Positions 20,438 through 28,100 of a stretch of 54,429 nucleotides of DNA are shown in pieces. The stretch lies in IMG/VR virus record IMGVR_UViG_3300009788_000023, positions 1 to 54,429 of that record. The stretch is one strand, 5' to 3'. Each line of letters starts with the position of its first letter. Position 1 is the first letter of the stretch. A program made the translations under genes and the position numbers. Below the pieces are notes generated by a model. It searched no databases and had not been told where the DNA came from. It worked only from the letters and a program-made list of their open reading frames with translations. The DNA is from a virus.

Positions 20438-21313
20438 GGCAGCTTTAATCCCTGTCGTGTAGTAAGGGCGGCGAAAACAAAGCGAGTCGCAGGATTAATC
20501 GCAGATGGATCAGCGGCGCAGTAAGCTGGCCGGAACATAAAACTTAGACGTCGAAAAACCTACTCAACGCAAAGTTAAGACTCGAACCAAATTCAGCAGA
20601 AGTCTCGGACGTTTCACCGATTAAATGCTTAAACAATTTGGCTATTCTTTCAAAAATAGTGCCAGACAGGGCCTTAATTCTGTCAACTTATAATAGTCTT
20701 TACTAATAAATCAGCGCATAAAATCAGACAGTAAACAACTCCAAAAGCGACTATAAACAAGGTAGAATGAATGAACGTAGAGTGAGTCCAGAACGAACGA
20801 AGTGAAGGAATGAACAACTAAGATAATTGAATTGATTAAATGAAGTGCAATTATAAACACAGTCTATAATACCAGCTTGAATGAGCAATGCAGTACTAAT
20901 AGACGGTTGAATAAGTAGCTTGTGTATCATAACCAATGAAATATGAGACACAAACCAGCTTGTGTGTAGTGTATCAGACTCAAGGCGTTAATACTATCAG
21001 ACCTTGCAATATGTAGTACGGCTCAATCTTTCCCGGTTAACCACTACCACCAGTATCCGCTTTAATACCGCTTTATACCCGCTTTTAGCCCTGTATATGG
21101 GCTCATTGTAGCCCTGATAGTGTGATTATAGTATGATGCGGGTAATAGCGTAGTGTTAAGTGTGGTAGTAGCAAGCACTTAGTGATAGTGTTGATAGTAT
21201 AGATAATACGATTAAGGCTGTTTAGGGCTCAATAAGGCGATTCTCTCAGAAAGGTCGGGCAGGCGTCCCAAGGGGGGCGGGGGGCTTGCTGGGTCCCATT
21301 ACTACACTCCCCC
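20438..21313. other. Gene-free region with iteron-like repeats and nested inverted repeats
   Basis: About 880 nt with no credible frame on either strand. It contains three exact-spaced 11-bp tandem units CCGCTTT(A/T)... (21057-21089), then nested inverted repeats: 21043-21050/21162-21169 (ACTACCAC/GTGGTAGT), 21076-21082/21138-21144 (TACCCGC/GCGGGTA), and an AGCCC/GGGCT hairpin inside. AGCTTGTGT recurs (20918, 20953), and GAATGAA/GAACGAA motifs cluster at 20765-20815. The right end has GGGGGGCGGGGGG (~21273-21286). It may be a replication origin, a large structured RNA, or both; the strand is undecided. Confidence 0.5.
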
Positions 21314-21751
21314 CTACCGATATGAAATCCCATAGATTCGTTTTAGGTTTGCGGCAAGAACGACCATATCTACAGCGTAATGCACTTTTCTATGGCAGTT
21401 GGCACAAATTAAAGCACATTCTTCGCACATTTCCTTTAATCTCTTTATAGAGTATGATTTCTGTGCCCACATAGCGGCTCTATCGGTCTTTCCCTTCTTT
21501 TCATTGACATGGTGGAACTCAAGGCAGGAATGGTCGTTCTCGGGGCAAATCAGGCATTTATGGGTTCGTTTATAATTGTCGAGAAAAGCTCTATTTCGCT
21601 TTCGGATCTGTTTATTCTTTTTCCTGAGTCTGGCATTTTCGCAGAGCCGGCACCATGATTTATATCTTTTCCGGTCTGCTTTAGTCGTTCTTGCCAAAAC
21701 GAAGAATTCTTTATTTGGCTGAGATTTTTTACATTTAGTGCATATTCTCAT
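21314..21751 (-). CDS. HNH endonuclease
   Basis: 145 aa. An N-terminal C-x2-C...C-x2-C zinc pair (residues 4-37) is followed by basic helices and an HNH core: CLICPENDHSCLEFHHV, then CALICANCHRKVHY near the C-terminus. It is probably a free-standing homing nuclease or a packaging-associated HNH protein. It is the last gene of the 24.6-21.3 kb unit and borders the gene-free region. Confidence 0.85.
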   Translation of the reverse strand: MRICTKCKKSQPNKEFFVLARTTKADRKRYKSWCRLCENARLRKKNKQIRKRNRAFLDNYKRTHKCLICPENDHSCLEFHHVNEKKGKTDRAAMWAQKSYSIKRLKEMCEECALICANCHRKVHYAVDMVVLAANLKRIYGISYR

Positions 21752-21766
21752 AATTTAGGTACCATA

Positions 21767-21928
21767 CTACTTGAGTCCCACTCGATTCAATTTCCGACAA
21801 AAGTGTTTTCTACAGAGGTTCGAGAAGGTTGGTTTCAGCTTTGGGTTTTCGAATTTACCTGAAGCTCTGTCGATTTTTAATTGTTCGTTGATTTTATTAA
21901 TTAATTGAGTTATTGTATATTTAATCAC
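21767..21928 (-). CDS. Small hypothetical protein with GTG start
   Basis: 53 aa from a GTG at 21928, preceded by AAAAGGGAAGATT. Basic, with a predicted helix LINKINEQLKID and a C-terminal LCRKHFCRKLNR. Amino-acid use looks natural and the spacing fits the operon. Ends 15 nt before the HNH start. Unknown function. Confidence 0.5.
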   Translation of the reverse strand: MIKYTITQLINKINEQLKIDRASGKFENPKLKPTFSNLCRKHFCRKLNRVGLK

Positions 21929-21952
21929 AATCTTCCCTTTTTACTTTTGGTC

Positions 21953-22135
21953 TTACGAATTCAGATGTTCACAAGTATTATAATGCGGGCATTTTGATTC
22001 ATACTTTGAGTTATCTGCTTGGCAGCATATTCCTGGATGGAATGGTCCGCCTTTTTTGCAGGGACTTGATGGGTGATATATTGGATGCTTGGCGGTTTTT
22101 GAGTCTGGTTGCGTATTTGCTGTTATTAGCTTCAT
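21953..22135 (-). CDS. Small Cys-rich protein
   Basis: 60 aa. The ATG overlaps the TGA of the zinc-ribbon gene upstream (ATGA). Cys at CKK, CC, and CPHYNTC near the C-terminus could bind zinc. Unknown function. Confidence 0.5.
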   Translation of the reverse strand: MKLITANTQPDSKTAKHPIYHPSSPCKKGGPFHPGICCQADNSKYESKCPHYNTCEHLNS

Positions 22136-22266
22136 CTGTCAATTTTCCTCCATTCCATCCATTTCCCACAGTTATCGCATCTGGTTTTGATTACATTGGC
22201 GTCGTGGATTTCCTGTTTGTGGCATTTTGGGCATTTCCACTTAAATTGTTCGAGTGTATTTTCCAT
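22132..22266 (-). CDS. Small zinc-ribbon protein (44 aa)
   Basis: 44 aa from the ATG at 22266 to the TGA at 22132. It encodes a compact ribbon, CPKCHK (residues 12-17) and CDNCGKW (30-36), with little else. It begins just after the stop of the previous gene and ends by ATGA overlap, so it is coupled in the operon. Confidence 0.6.
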   Translation of the reverse strand: MENTLEQFKWKCPKCHKQEIHDANVIKTRCDNCGKWMEWRKIDR

Positions 22267-22267
22267 A

Positions 22268-22537
22268 TCAGTATCTGAACCCAAATTCCTCTGGCATCAT
22301 TTTGAATATTGGCTCTTCAAAAGTTATTGGTACCTTTAGTTGATCTATGAGAGATTTTGGTAGCGGTACGATTTTATCATCTTCGACTAAATCTGATATT
22401 CTTAAGGGTATGCCATCCCAGAATCCTACATTTGGGAAGATTCCTTCAACTTCGGGCGGGAATTCTTCTTTTATCCTATCCCATGTATTTTTTGAGACGA
22501 GAATCATTCCTACTTCGTATGGTATTTCTTTTTCCAT
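22268..22537 (-). CDS. Hypothetical protein
   Basis: 89 aa from the ATG at 22537, one base after the upstream TGA. Contains IPYEVGMILVSKNTWDRI and several Pro-Glu stretches; no domain recognised. A longer frame to 22570 would overlap the preceding gene. Confidence 0.55.
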   Translation of the reverse strand: MEKEIPYEVGMILVSKNTWDRIKEEFPPEVEGIFPNVGFWDGIPLRISDLVEDDKIVPLPKSLIDQLKVPITFEEPIFKMMPEEFGFRY

Positions 22538-22538
22538 A

Positions 22539-22958
22539 TCAGAGTTTTTCGAGGAGTTCTTTGATTTCAATGGCGCCGTTTTTGCAGAGCAATCTTTCTC
22601 CCGGGTAATCGCCCGTAGTATTATTGCAAGTGTTTATTATCGCTCTGGCTATTGTGCTTATTTCCTCTTTAATCTTCTGTTTTTCCTCGGGTGCCTTGGT
22701 ATTGATTATATTGCCATCGTCGCTGACTTGAACATTTAATCCTATACATGGATTTTCTTCTTCTTTCCCATCCCTGACGGGGTTTGAGCCGATCTTGTGT
22801 TCTCCGCACCATCCGAGGTAGGCATAAACTACTGGATACCCCTGCAAAGTAGGACATCTTCGCCTACAGGCACCTCGGTTATCACCGTAGGGTGGTTTCG
22901 GCACATAATATCTGCACGAATTACAATTGAAGTTTGTTTTTCTGTCCCATTTATCCAT
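22539..22958 (-). CDS. Cys-rich phage protein
   Basis: 139 aa. The N-terminal half C-x2-CRYYVPKP...GACRRRCP...WCGEHK is a pattern seen in many small phage proteins of unknown function, probably a zinc-stabilised fold. The C-terminal half is helical. GAGGAAAGAAA precedes the ATG. Confidence 0.65.
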   Translation of the reverse strand: MDKWDRKTNFNCNSCRYYVPKPPYGDNRGACRRRCPTLQGYPVVYAYLGWCGEHKIGSNPVRDGKEEENPCIGLNVQVSDDGNIINTKAPEEKQKIKEEISTIARAIINTCNNTTGDYPGERLLCKNGAIEIKELLEKL

Positions 22959-23051
22959 TTTCTTTCCTCAGTTCGCTCTGTGTTGATTTCTGCGTAATAA
23001 TCCTCGCTTGAAGGCAGTTCGTCCAGCCACCGGCCTGCTGTGGCCTCAGAT

Positions 23052-23339
23052 TTAATCCTGTGGGCCTTCCGAGTCGTCCTCTGGCGGGTTCATAAGTAAA
23101 ATGTACTCGCCGGTTATCATAGTTGTTGCCGATTGGAGTAAATCCATTGCTTTTGCGAAGTCGTAATCATCCACTTTGAAGTTTCCGGACTTGCCTGCCT
23201 CGGTCTTTATGGAGGTTTGTAGCGTGTCTGGGTCTTTGATATCTTCTCGGATCACCATTATTTCGTCGTGTCGGACAAAGAGTTCGTCGAGTAGATCTTG
23301 TGTGCTCACGCATTTCAGGTCTGTTGTGGTTTCGGACAT
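23052..23339 (-). CDS. Hypothetical acidic protein
   Basis: 95 aa, acidic. Contains a CVSTQDLLDELFVRHD N-terminal helix and an acidic PPEDDSEGPQD tail. The ATG lies inside the end of the 57-aa gene upstream (25-nt overlap). The gap 22959-23051 contains nothing convincing. Unknown function. Confidence 0.6.
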   Translation of the reverse strand: MSETTTDLKCVSTQDLLDELFVRHDEIMVIREDIKDPDTLQTSIKTEAGKSGNFKVDDYDFAKAMDLLQSATTMITGEYILLMNPPEDDSEGPQD

Positions 23340-23488
23340 TCCGGGCCCCTTTCTTCTACGATTACGCCTTGCTGGACTAATTTACTGAAATTATGCTGCT
23401 CTATGGCTTCCTGGGCAATACTCTTGGTATATTGGTTAATCTGCTGAGTTTCCAGCATCGCCGTTCTTTTTCGCTTTGCCTGGCCCAT
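23315..23488 (-). CDS. Small helical protein (57 aa)
   Basis: 57 aa; the ATG at 23488 overlaps the TAA of the 24-aa peptide (TAATG). Basic start (GQAKRKRT) then an amphipathic helix rich in Gln. Coupling at both ends supports reality. Unknown function. Confidence 0.5.
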   Translation of the reverse strand: MGQAKRKRTAMLETQQINQYTKSIAQEAIEQHNFSKLVQQGVIVEERGPECPKPQQT

Positions 23489-23562
23489 TAATACCCCCTC
23501 TTGGCCTTATTCCGCTTGGCCCGGCCGCCGCGTTTCTTTTTCTTTTTTGCTTTCTTAGCCAT
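23488..23562 (-). CDS. Lys/Arg-rich micropeptide (24 aa)
   Basis: 24 aa of which 15 are Lys or Arg. Its ATG overlaps the previous TAA and its TAA overlaps the next ATG (TAATG at both ends). Such a strongly basic peptide should bind nucleic acid or membranes. The DNA is A/G-rich, so chance is not excluded, but the two couplings argue for a gene. Confidence 0.45.
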   Translation of the reverse strand: MAKKAKKKKKRGGRAKRNKAKRGY

Positions 23563-23999
23563 TATCTGGGCTCCAAATCAGGTGCTCTGTTACCTAATAA
23601 AACGTTGAAAACGACCGTGCCTCTGGCTGATAGAGGTTGATTTCCCGGCGGTGGAATGTCGATAGCTTCGATGTCGATGGTGTACGTCCCGGGCGTTGTT
23701 GGGGTCCACTTAATGTCCCATCTGCCAGTCGATGTATTCTCGGTGATTGTCATACCCGGCTCTGGATTGATAATGGCTATCACGAACGGATCGCCGTCTG
23801 GGTCGGTGCATTTCTGGTCCCATACGAATTCTGTGCCGGCCCGACCTTCGATTCCGCCCTGGAGTTCGTACTGGACCGATGCGGCGTCGTAAGCAAAGGG
23901 GATATCTGCGGCCTTATACAAGACTGCTCCGCGGGACATGAGAACGAAGGCTACGATTATTGCTAATACTGTCAAGACCATTAAGATTCGCTTGTTCAT
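23562..23999 (-). CDS. Secreted/anchored Ig-like domain protein
   Basis: 145 aa. A signal peptide or anchor (residues ~4-23) precedes a single beta-sandwich domain with WTPTTPGTYTIDIEAID, the typical closing strands of the putative-Ig/cadherin-like folds (He_PIG type). Phage Ig-like domains often bind cell-surface carbohydrate; here the signal suggests display in the cell envelope. The ATG overlaps the TGA of the lysine-rich peptide. Confidence 0.65.
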   Translation of the reverse strand: MNKRILMVLTVLAIIVAFVLMSRGAVLYKAADIPFAYDAASVQYELQGGIEGRAGTEFVWDQKCTDPDGDPFVIAIINPEPGMTITENTSTGRWDIKWTPTTPGTYTIDIEAIDIPPPGNQPLSARGTVVFNVLLGNRAPDLEPR

Positions 24000-24097
24000 T
24001 TTTTGCCTGCTTTCTTCTCAGCCTTCCGCTGTTTTTTAATCTTTTTCTTCAAAGACTTGTCGCGGACGATTTTTTCTTTATTAAGTTTGAATTCCAT
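23996..24097 (-). CDS. Lys-rich micropeptide (33 aa)
   Basis: 33 aa with 18 Lys/Arg. The ATG at 24097 lies inside the end of the Tat-leader gene (17-nt overlap) and the stop overlaps the next start (ATGA). Possibly a nucleic-acid-binding peptide. Real expression is uncertain. Confidence 0.42.
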   Translation of the reverse strand: MEFKLNKEKIVRDKSLKKKIKKQRKAEKKAGKK

Positions 24098-24350
24098 AAT
24101 CGCCTACCTTTAACCATTCGTTACCACTATAAACATAAAGTGTGAAATTGGAATCGTTATAATACATATCACCGCTTGTTGCGGTCCAACATGGTTCTTC
24201 GCCGATAAAAATAAGTTCCCTTGTGCGTCCCTTGAGTTCTTCGTGGGCTTCTTCGAGTTTCTCTTCTGTGAGGTCAGTAGGCACCGCCATCAGCACGCTC
24301 GGGACCGCCGGGGCTATGCACAATGCTTTAAGAAAGTCGCGTCGCTTCAT
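24081..24350 (-). CDS. Small exported protein with twin-arginine leader
   Basis: 89 aa from the ATG at 24350 with GAGGGAAACAG before it. The N-terminus MKRRDFLKALCIAPAVPSV is a textbook Tat signal (RR-x-F-L-K, hydrophobic region, Ala-x-Pro region). The mature part (~60 aa) has an acidic helix and a YYNDSNFTLYVYSGNEWLKVGDY segment resembling short beta-hairpins of tail or cell-wall proteins. Tat leaders are rare in phage proteins. Longer frames upstream start inside the previous gene. Confidence 0.65.
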   Translation of the reverse strand: MKRRDFLKALCIAPAVPSVLMAVPTDLTEEKLEEAHEELKGRTRELIFIGEEPCWTATSGDMYYNDSNFTLYVYSGNEWLKVGDYGIQT

Positions 24351-24360
24351 TCTGTTTCCC

Positions 24361-24567
24361 TCAACAATCGGAACAATATCGGCCTTCAGGGAAGTCACCT
24401 TCTTGATGTGGAAGGCATCTTTCACAACCTTGTATGCCACAGTGAAAACAATAGAAAATCCCATATTTCGCGTAAGTGTTTTCGCAGATTGGGCAACAAT
24501 GGAAGAGTTGGTAAATTTGCCTACACAAAATGAGAAATAAAATCGAGAACGGCACAAAGTACTCCAT
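24361..24567 (-). CDS. Membrane-anchored double Cys-motif protein
   Basis: 68 aa from the ATG at 24567, preceded by GAAAGGAAAGAAT. One transmembrane segment (residues ~4-21) is followed by CPIC, CFHCG and CERC, a cysteine-rich cytosolic/periplasmic tail of about 45 residues that could bind zinc in a RING- or ribbon-like way. First gene behind the consensus promoter at 24592-24620. Confidence 0.6.
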   Translation of the reverse strand: MEYFVPFSILFLILCRQIYQLFHCCPICENTYAKYGIFYCFHCGIQGCERCLPHQEGDFPEGRYCSDC

Positions 24568-24591
24568 ATTCTTTCCTTTCAAAGAGCCGGC

Positions 24592-24620
24592 ATTATACCA
24601 AATACTATCAACTTTGTCAA
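24592..24620 (-). promoter_or_regulatory. Perfect sigma70 promoter
   Basis: Minus-strand TTGACA (24615-24620), 17-nt spacer, TATAAT (24592-24597). It overlaps the 3' end of the preceding coiled-coil gene and starts a separate unit of small genes (24.6-21.3 kb), with a leader of only ~20 nt. Confidence 0.88.
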
Positions 24621-24781
24621 GGATTATTTTCCAAGAGCTCGTTAATCGTATTTTGTAGTGCCAAAATCCGCTTTTTAAGGCTGTTTTTCTGGGCTTCCTG
24701 AATATCGACTCGCTTACTGAGTCGGCCGTTTTTCATTTCCAGAACCTTGATGTATTCGTCTTTGTCGAGTTCTTCTGTCAT
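24617..24781 (-). CDS. Short coiled-coil protein (54 aa)
   Basis: 54 aa from the ATG at 24781 (ATGA overlap with the preceding stop). Charged heptad-like sequence throughout (KVLEMKNGRLSKRV..., LKKRILALQNTINELL), so probably a coiled coil. Follows the holin-like gene, so it may be a lysis accessory or a small virion factor. Confidence 0.55.
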   Translation of the reverse strand: MTEELDKDEYIKVLEMKNGRLSKRVDIQEAQKNSLKKRILALQNTINELLENNP

Positions 24782-24927
24782 GTTCTCGGTCCGAATATTT
24801 GCGTATTGAATCCGTGTGGCTTCTTCTTCTTTTTGGGTTTAGATTTGTTCTTTTTCTTAATGATAACATCTTTGAGCAGGCCGTCACCGGCGCCATTGTT
24901 CGTTACGTCCTGGATATTCGTAGCCAT
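24778..24927 (-). CDS. Small Lys-rich protein
   Basis: 49 aa from the ATG at 24927, which overlaps the TAA of the previous gene (TAATG). The second half has KKKNKSKPKKKKKPHGF. A longer frame from 25011 would run antisense-like through the holin gene and is rejected. Unknown function; probable nucleic-acid or envelope contact. Confidence 0.5.
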   Translation of the reverse strand: MATNIQDVTNNGAGDGLLKDVIIKKKNKSKPKKKKKPHGFNTQIFGPRT

Positions 24928-25169
24928 TATTTCCCCCAATCGTGAGTTAAAGCGTAAATAACAAGGGCCAGAATAAGCGACGTGCCAAATCCAATAGCCC
25001 ACTTTTTCCATGCCTGAAGAGTCTTTATTCTGTCGTCATGCAGAGCAACCTTCGTAACAAGGCCGTCGGTGCCGTTGCCTTCGAGAATGAGAAAGATTTT
25101 TTTGCAATACCCCTCAATTCTGGTAAAGTCCGGCTTGATTACTTTTTCGTAAAATTGCTGTTCGTCCAT
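24927..25169 (-). CDS. Holin-like/XhlA-like small membrane protein
   Basis: 80 aa. A soluble N-terminal helical part ends in DRIKTLQAWKKWAIGFGTSLILALVIYALTHDWGK: one transmembrane helix at residues ~57-73 with a short charged tail. The arrangement recalls XhlA-type haemolysin-associated proteins, which work next to phage lysins. Whether it or the 14731 protein is the holin cannot be told. Confidence 0.55.
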   Translation of the reverse strand: MDEQQFYEKVIKPDFTRIEGYCKKIFLILEGNGTDGLVTKVALHDDRIKTLQAWKKWAIGFGTSLILALVIYALTHDWGK

Positions 25170-25170
25170 G

Positions 25171-28100
25171 CTATCGAGTCCTTTTTCTGAATGTAGTCTT
25201 TCGACCTGAAGTTGATGTGGAACGTCGTCTGAATGTCGTTTTCTTGCCTTTTGAGTCGCCCTTAGAGTCTTTTGTGATTTGCCTAACCCTGAATCCTATC
25301 TCTCCGCGGGGCGCCGAGAAGGGCAGGCCGTTACGCAGGGCTATCAATTCTGCCAGCGAGACTGCGAATCTATTTCTTTCCCGCTTCCATTTAGGTTTGC
25401 CTTTGTCGGATCCTGATTTGAACACTTCGCCGGTACCCATAAGCTGAAGCATCTTACCGAAACTGCCAACTACGTCCGAAGCGTCCAGGGTCATATCGAC
25501 GAAGATGTTCCCTGTCCGTATGCTCTGCAAGTCTCTAATAGGCAATCCGGGCGTTTTGAGTCTTTTAATGACTTCGTCGGCCGTATTCTGGGCGAATGGG
25601 CCTATTAATGCTGGCAGGCTTATCAGGTTAAGGACTGTCCCCAAAGGCACCTTCGTAGCTTGTTTTTTGACTGATTCGGCGATTATCCGCTTGGCCTTCT
25701 CTTCGTCGCCGCTTGCCCATATCAGAGCCGCGGTCGCTGAAGTTACGCCGATGGCAACTAAGCCCCTGACTACCTGGACAAGAACATTGGCAAAGAATAC
25801 TCCACCCCACCGCTCAAGCATCTGGGCAGTACTGATTCGGCCTTTTACCCTATCAATAGTCGCTCTTTGCAGGACGTTCAATTGGGCTACCCTGGCCGAA
25901 GAGAATATCGTAGAGCCCCGCAAAGGCACGTTCGGACTACTTGTGAGAAGGTTCCTGTGTACCATATCCCACTGAGGCTGGCTGTCCAGGGCTACTTCAG
26001 TCAATTTCATAGCCGCCTCTTTGTTGGCCTTGGTCCCCTTCTTTAATCCCTGTTCTGCGGCAACTTTTTCCTGTGCGGCCAGGTAAATCGTATAAATGGC
26101 CTTCTGGTCGCCCCATAGGTATTGGTTCAGGAATTTGTCCGTCATGGGCGAATCCTGTAATACCATCGTATCAAAGGCGTGCTGTGCGGCTACGGCACCT
26201 GTAACGTAATTGAATCGGCGCCCTTCCCAACGCATCCAGAGTATGTCGGAAAGCTCCTTCATTTCCGTAACGCCCGCCCGGGGGATTTCCGCTGCCGAAA
26301 TAAGAGGTCTTGCCCTCAAGAAATATTTAGAGTTTATTGTCTCATAAGCTGCCGGTATTGAGGCAGTCTGTATTCCATATCCAGTTAACCTCAAGGACAA
26401 AACCGATTTTCCGAAGTTGTTTAACTGTTCTGCTAAAAACAAGTCAATCATAGAAGCGTCCGAACTGAACGCCTGAATCCTGTTGACCAGTTTAATGATC
26501 GTATCTAATTCGTCGGCCCGACCGGCATCCCGCATTGCCTTCTGCCATCTGTGGCTGTTAACGAGGATCCGTAAATCCTGAATGGGGATAACTCCGCCGG
26601 CATAAGCGGCGTCGGCCTGCAGCGAGGACATTAATTCCTGCCTGAATGGCACTATCCGGATCTTGGCGGTTCCGCCGGTCTTTGGTTGCCGCCTTGACTC
26701 TTCTTCGAGTACCTTCGTTGTTTCGGTTGGCCTGGTCGCCGTTTTTTTATCGAACACCCGAACCGTCCGCCAATGCTTCTTTTCGGTGTTCAGGTCGAAG
26801 TTCTGGTATTCGTTGGATGTTTTATTAACCTCTGGGGTTACGACTTCCCTGTTAATCTTGAAGGCCGCATCGCTCAATGCCTTGAATTTGGGGTCGCCCT
26901 CAATAATCTCCACGATCCTGCGGAGTTCGGCATCTGTAGGCGTTCCGGTTTCGGTTACGACCTTTTTCTTAATAACGTTAAGAGGTCCGCCGCGTTCGGT
27001 TTGAAGTATAACCAGGCCGTCCGTTCGAAGCAATTGTCTCAGATTGCCATCAGCCTTAATGTGCTGGTAAATCGAAAGAACGTTGTCGAGGTCCATATTG
27101 ATCGACTTGCCGCCAAGGGTTACTTTTACCTTTTTGTCCAGACGTTTTGAGTCGGCCTTTGTGAAATTGATTTTGTTGATTATGGCTCGAGCGCCTTCTG
27201 TGAATTGCCTACTGACTTTGGCCTTGCCTTCCTCGTACTTCCTGAGATTGTCCTGGATAAAGAAGTCGGTCGCGTCCGTAGTTTTGCCGGTCACTTTACT
27301 GGAAAGCGTTCTGAGCGTCATTTGCTGGATTGTTAAGACCTTGGGTATGAATCCCGGCAAGCCGAGGATATCTACATTTACGCCCTTTTCCTTGGACTTT
27401 GAATCCACTTCCTTGACCGCGGCATCCTTCTGTTGGTTCTCTTTTTCGGCCTTGGCGGACTGTTTTTCAAGGAACGCCTTATCGCCCATAGCCACTAAAT
27501 GCTCTATAGACGTTTTAATGTAGTTGATTTCGTCGATATCAAGGTCTTTTATGGGTACTTTCCGGAGCCGGTTCAATTCGTCGATGTGAGACTGCGGCAT
27601 CCAGGGAAGCAACGTTCCGATTTCGTCTTTTAGGTTACTGCCCAAATCGGCAAGGTTCCCGGCCATTTTACTGACAAAGGCTTCGCGTTCGAGTAGTTCG
27701 TCAAATTTCTTCTGGGACATCTTCGAAAAATCAAAGGTATCGAAGAACGCCTTAATCGGACCGCGGACCTCTGGCGACAACTTGCCGAGTTCAACTTTGC
27801 CGAACCGCCTTTCTTTCCGGAGCTTCTTCATAAAGTCTTTGAGCTCGTTAACGGCGCCACGGTGTTCCGCTCTGAAGGCAAGCATTTCAACTGCCGCAAC
27901 GGCCTTCTGCTTTTCAAGGTCTGTTCTGCCTTTAGCAACGAGTGAAAGAAGTCGATTTTGCTCCGCAGCCGTTATATCGACGCCTTTCAGCCTCGTTTTG
28001 ATGCGTGCCGCAAGGTCTTTGTGGCTCGCAACTATATCCTTGGCGCTCTCAAGCCAAGCTTTAGCGGACGATACTTCCGCCTTCTTCATCGCAATATCAA

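Noticed and set aside
20751-20951. 66-codon minus frame in the gene-free region
   Set aside because: No ribosome site and unnatural composition; overlaps repeat-rich sequence.
21270-21313. G-rich/C-rich stretch beside the HNH gene as a cos site
   Set aside because: Cos sites are usually next to terminase (here 51-52 kb), and circular assembly suggests headful packaging. Kept only as part of the gene-free region.
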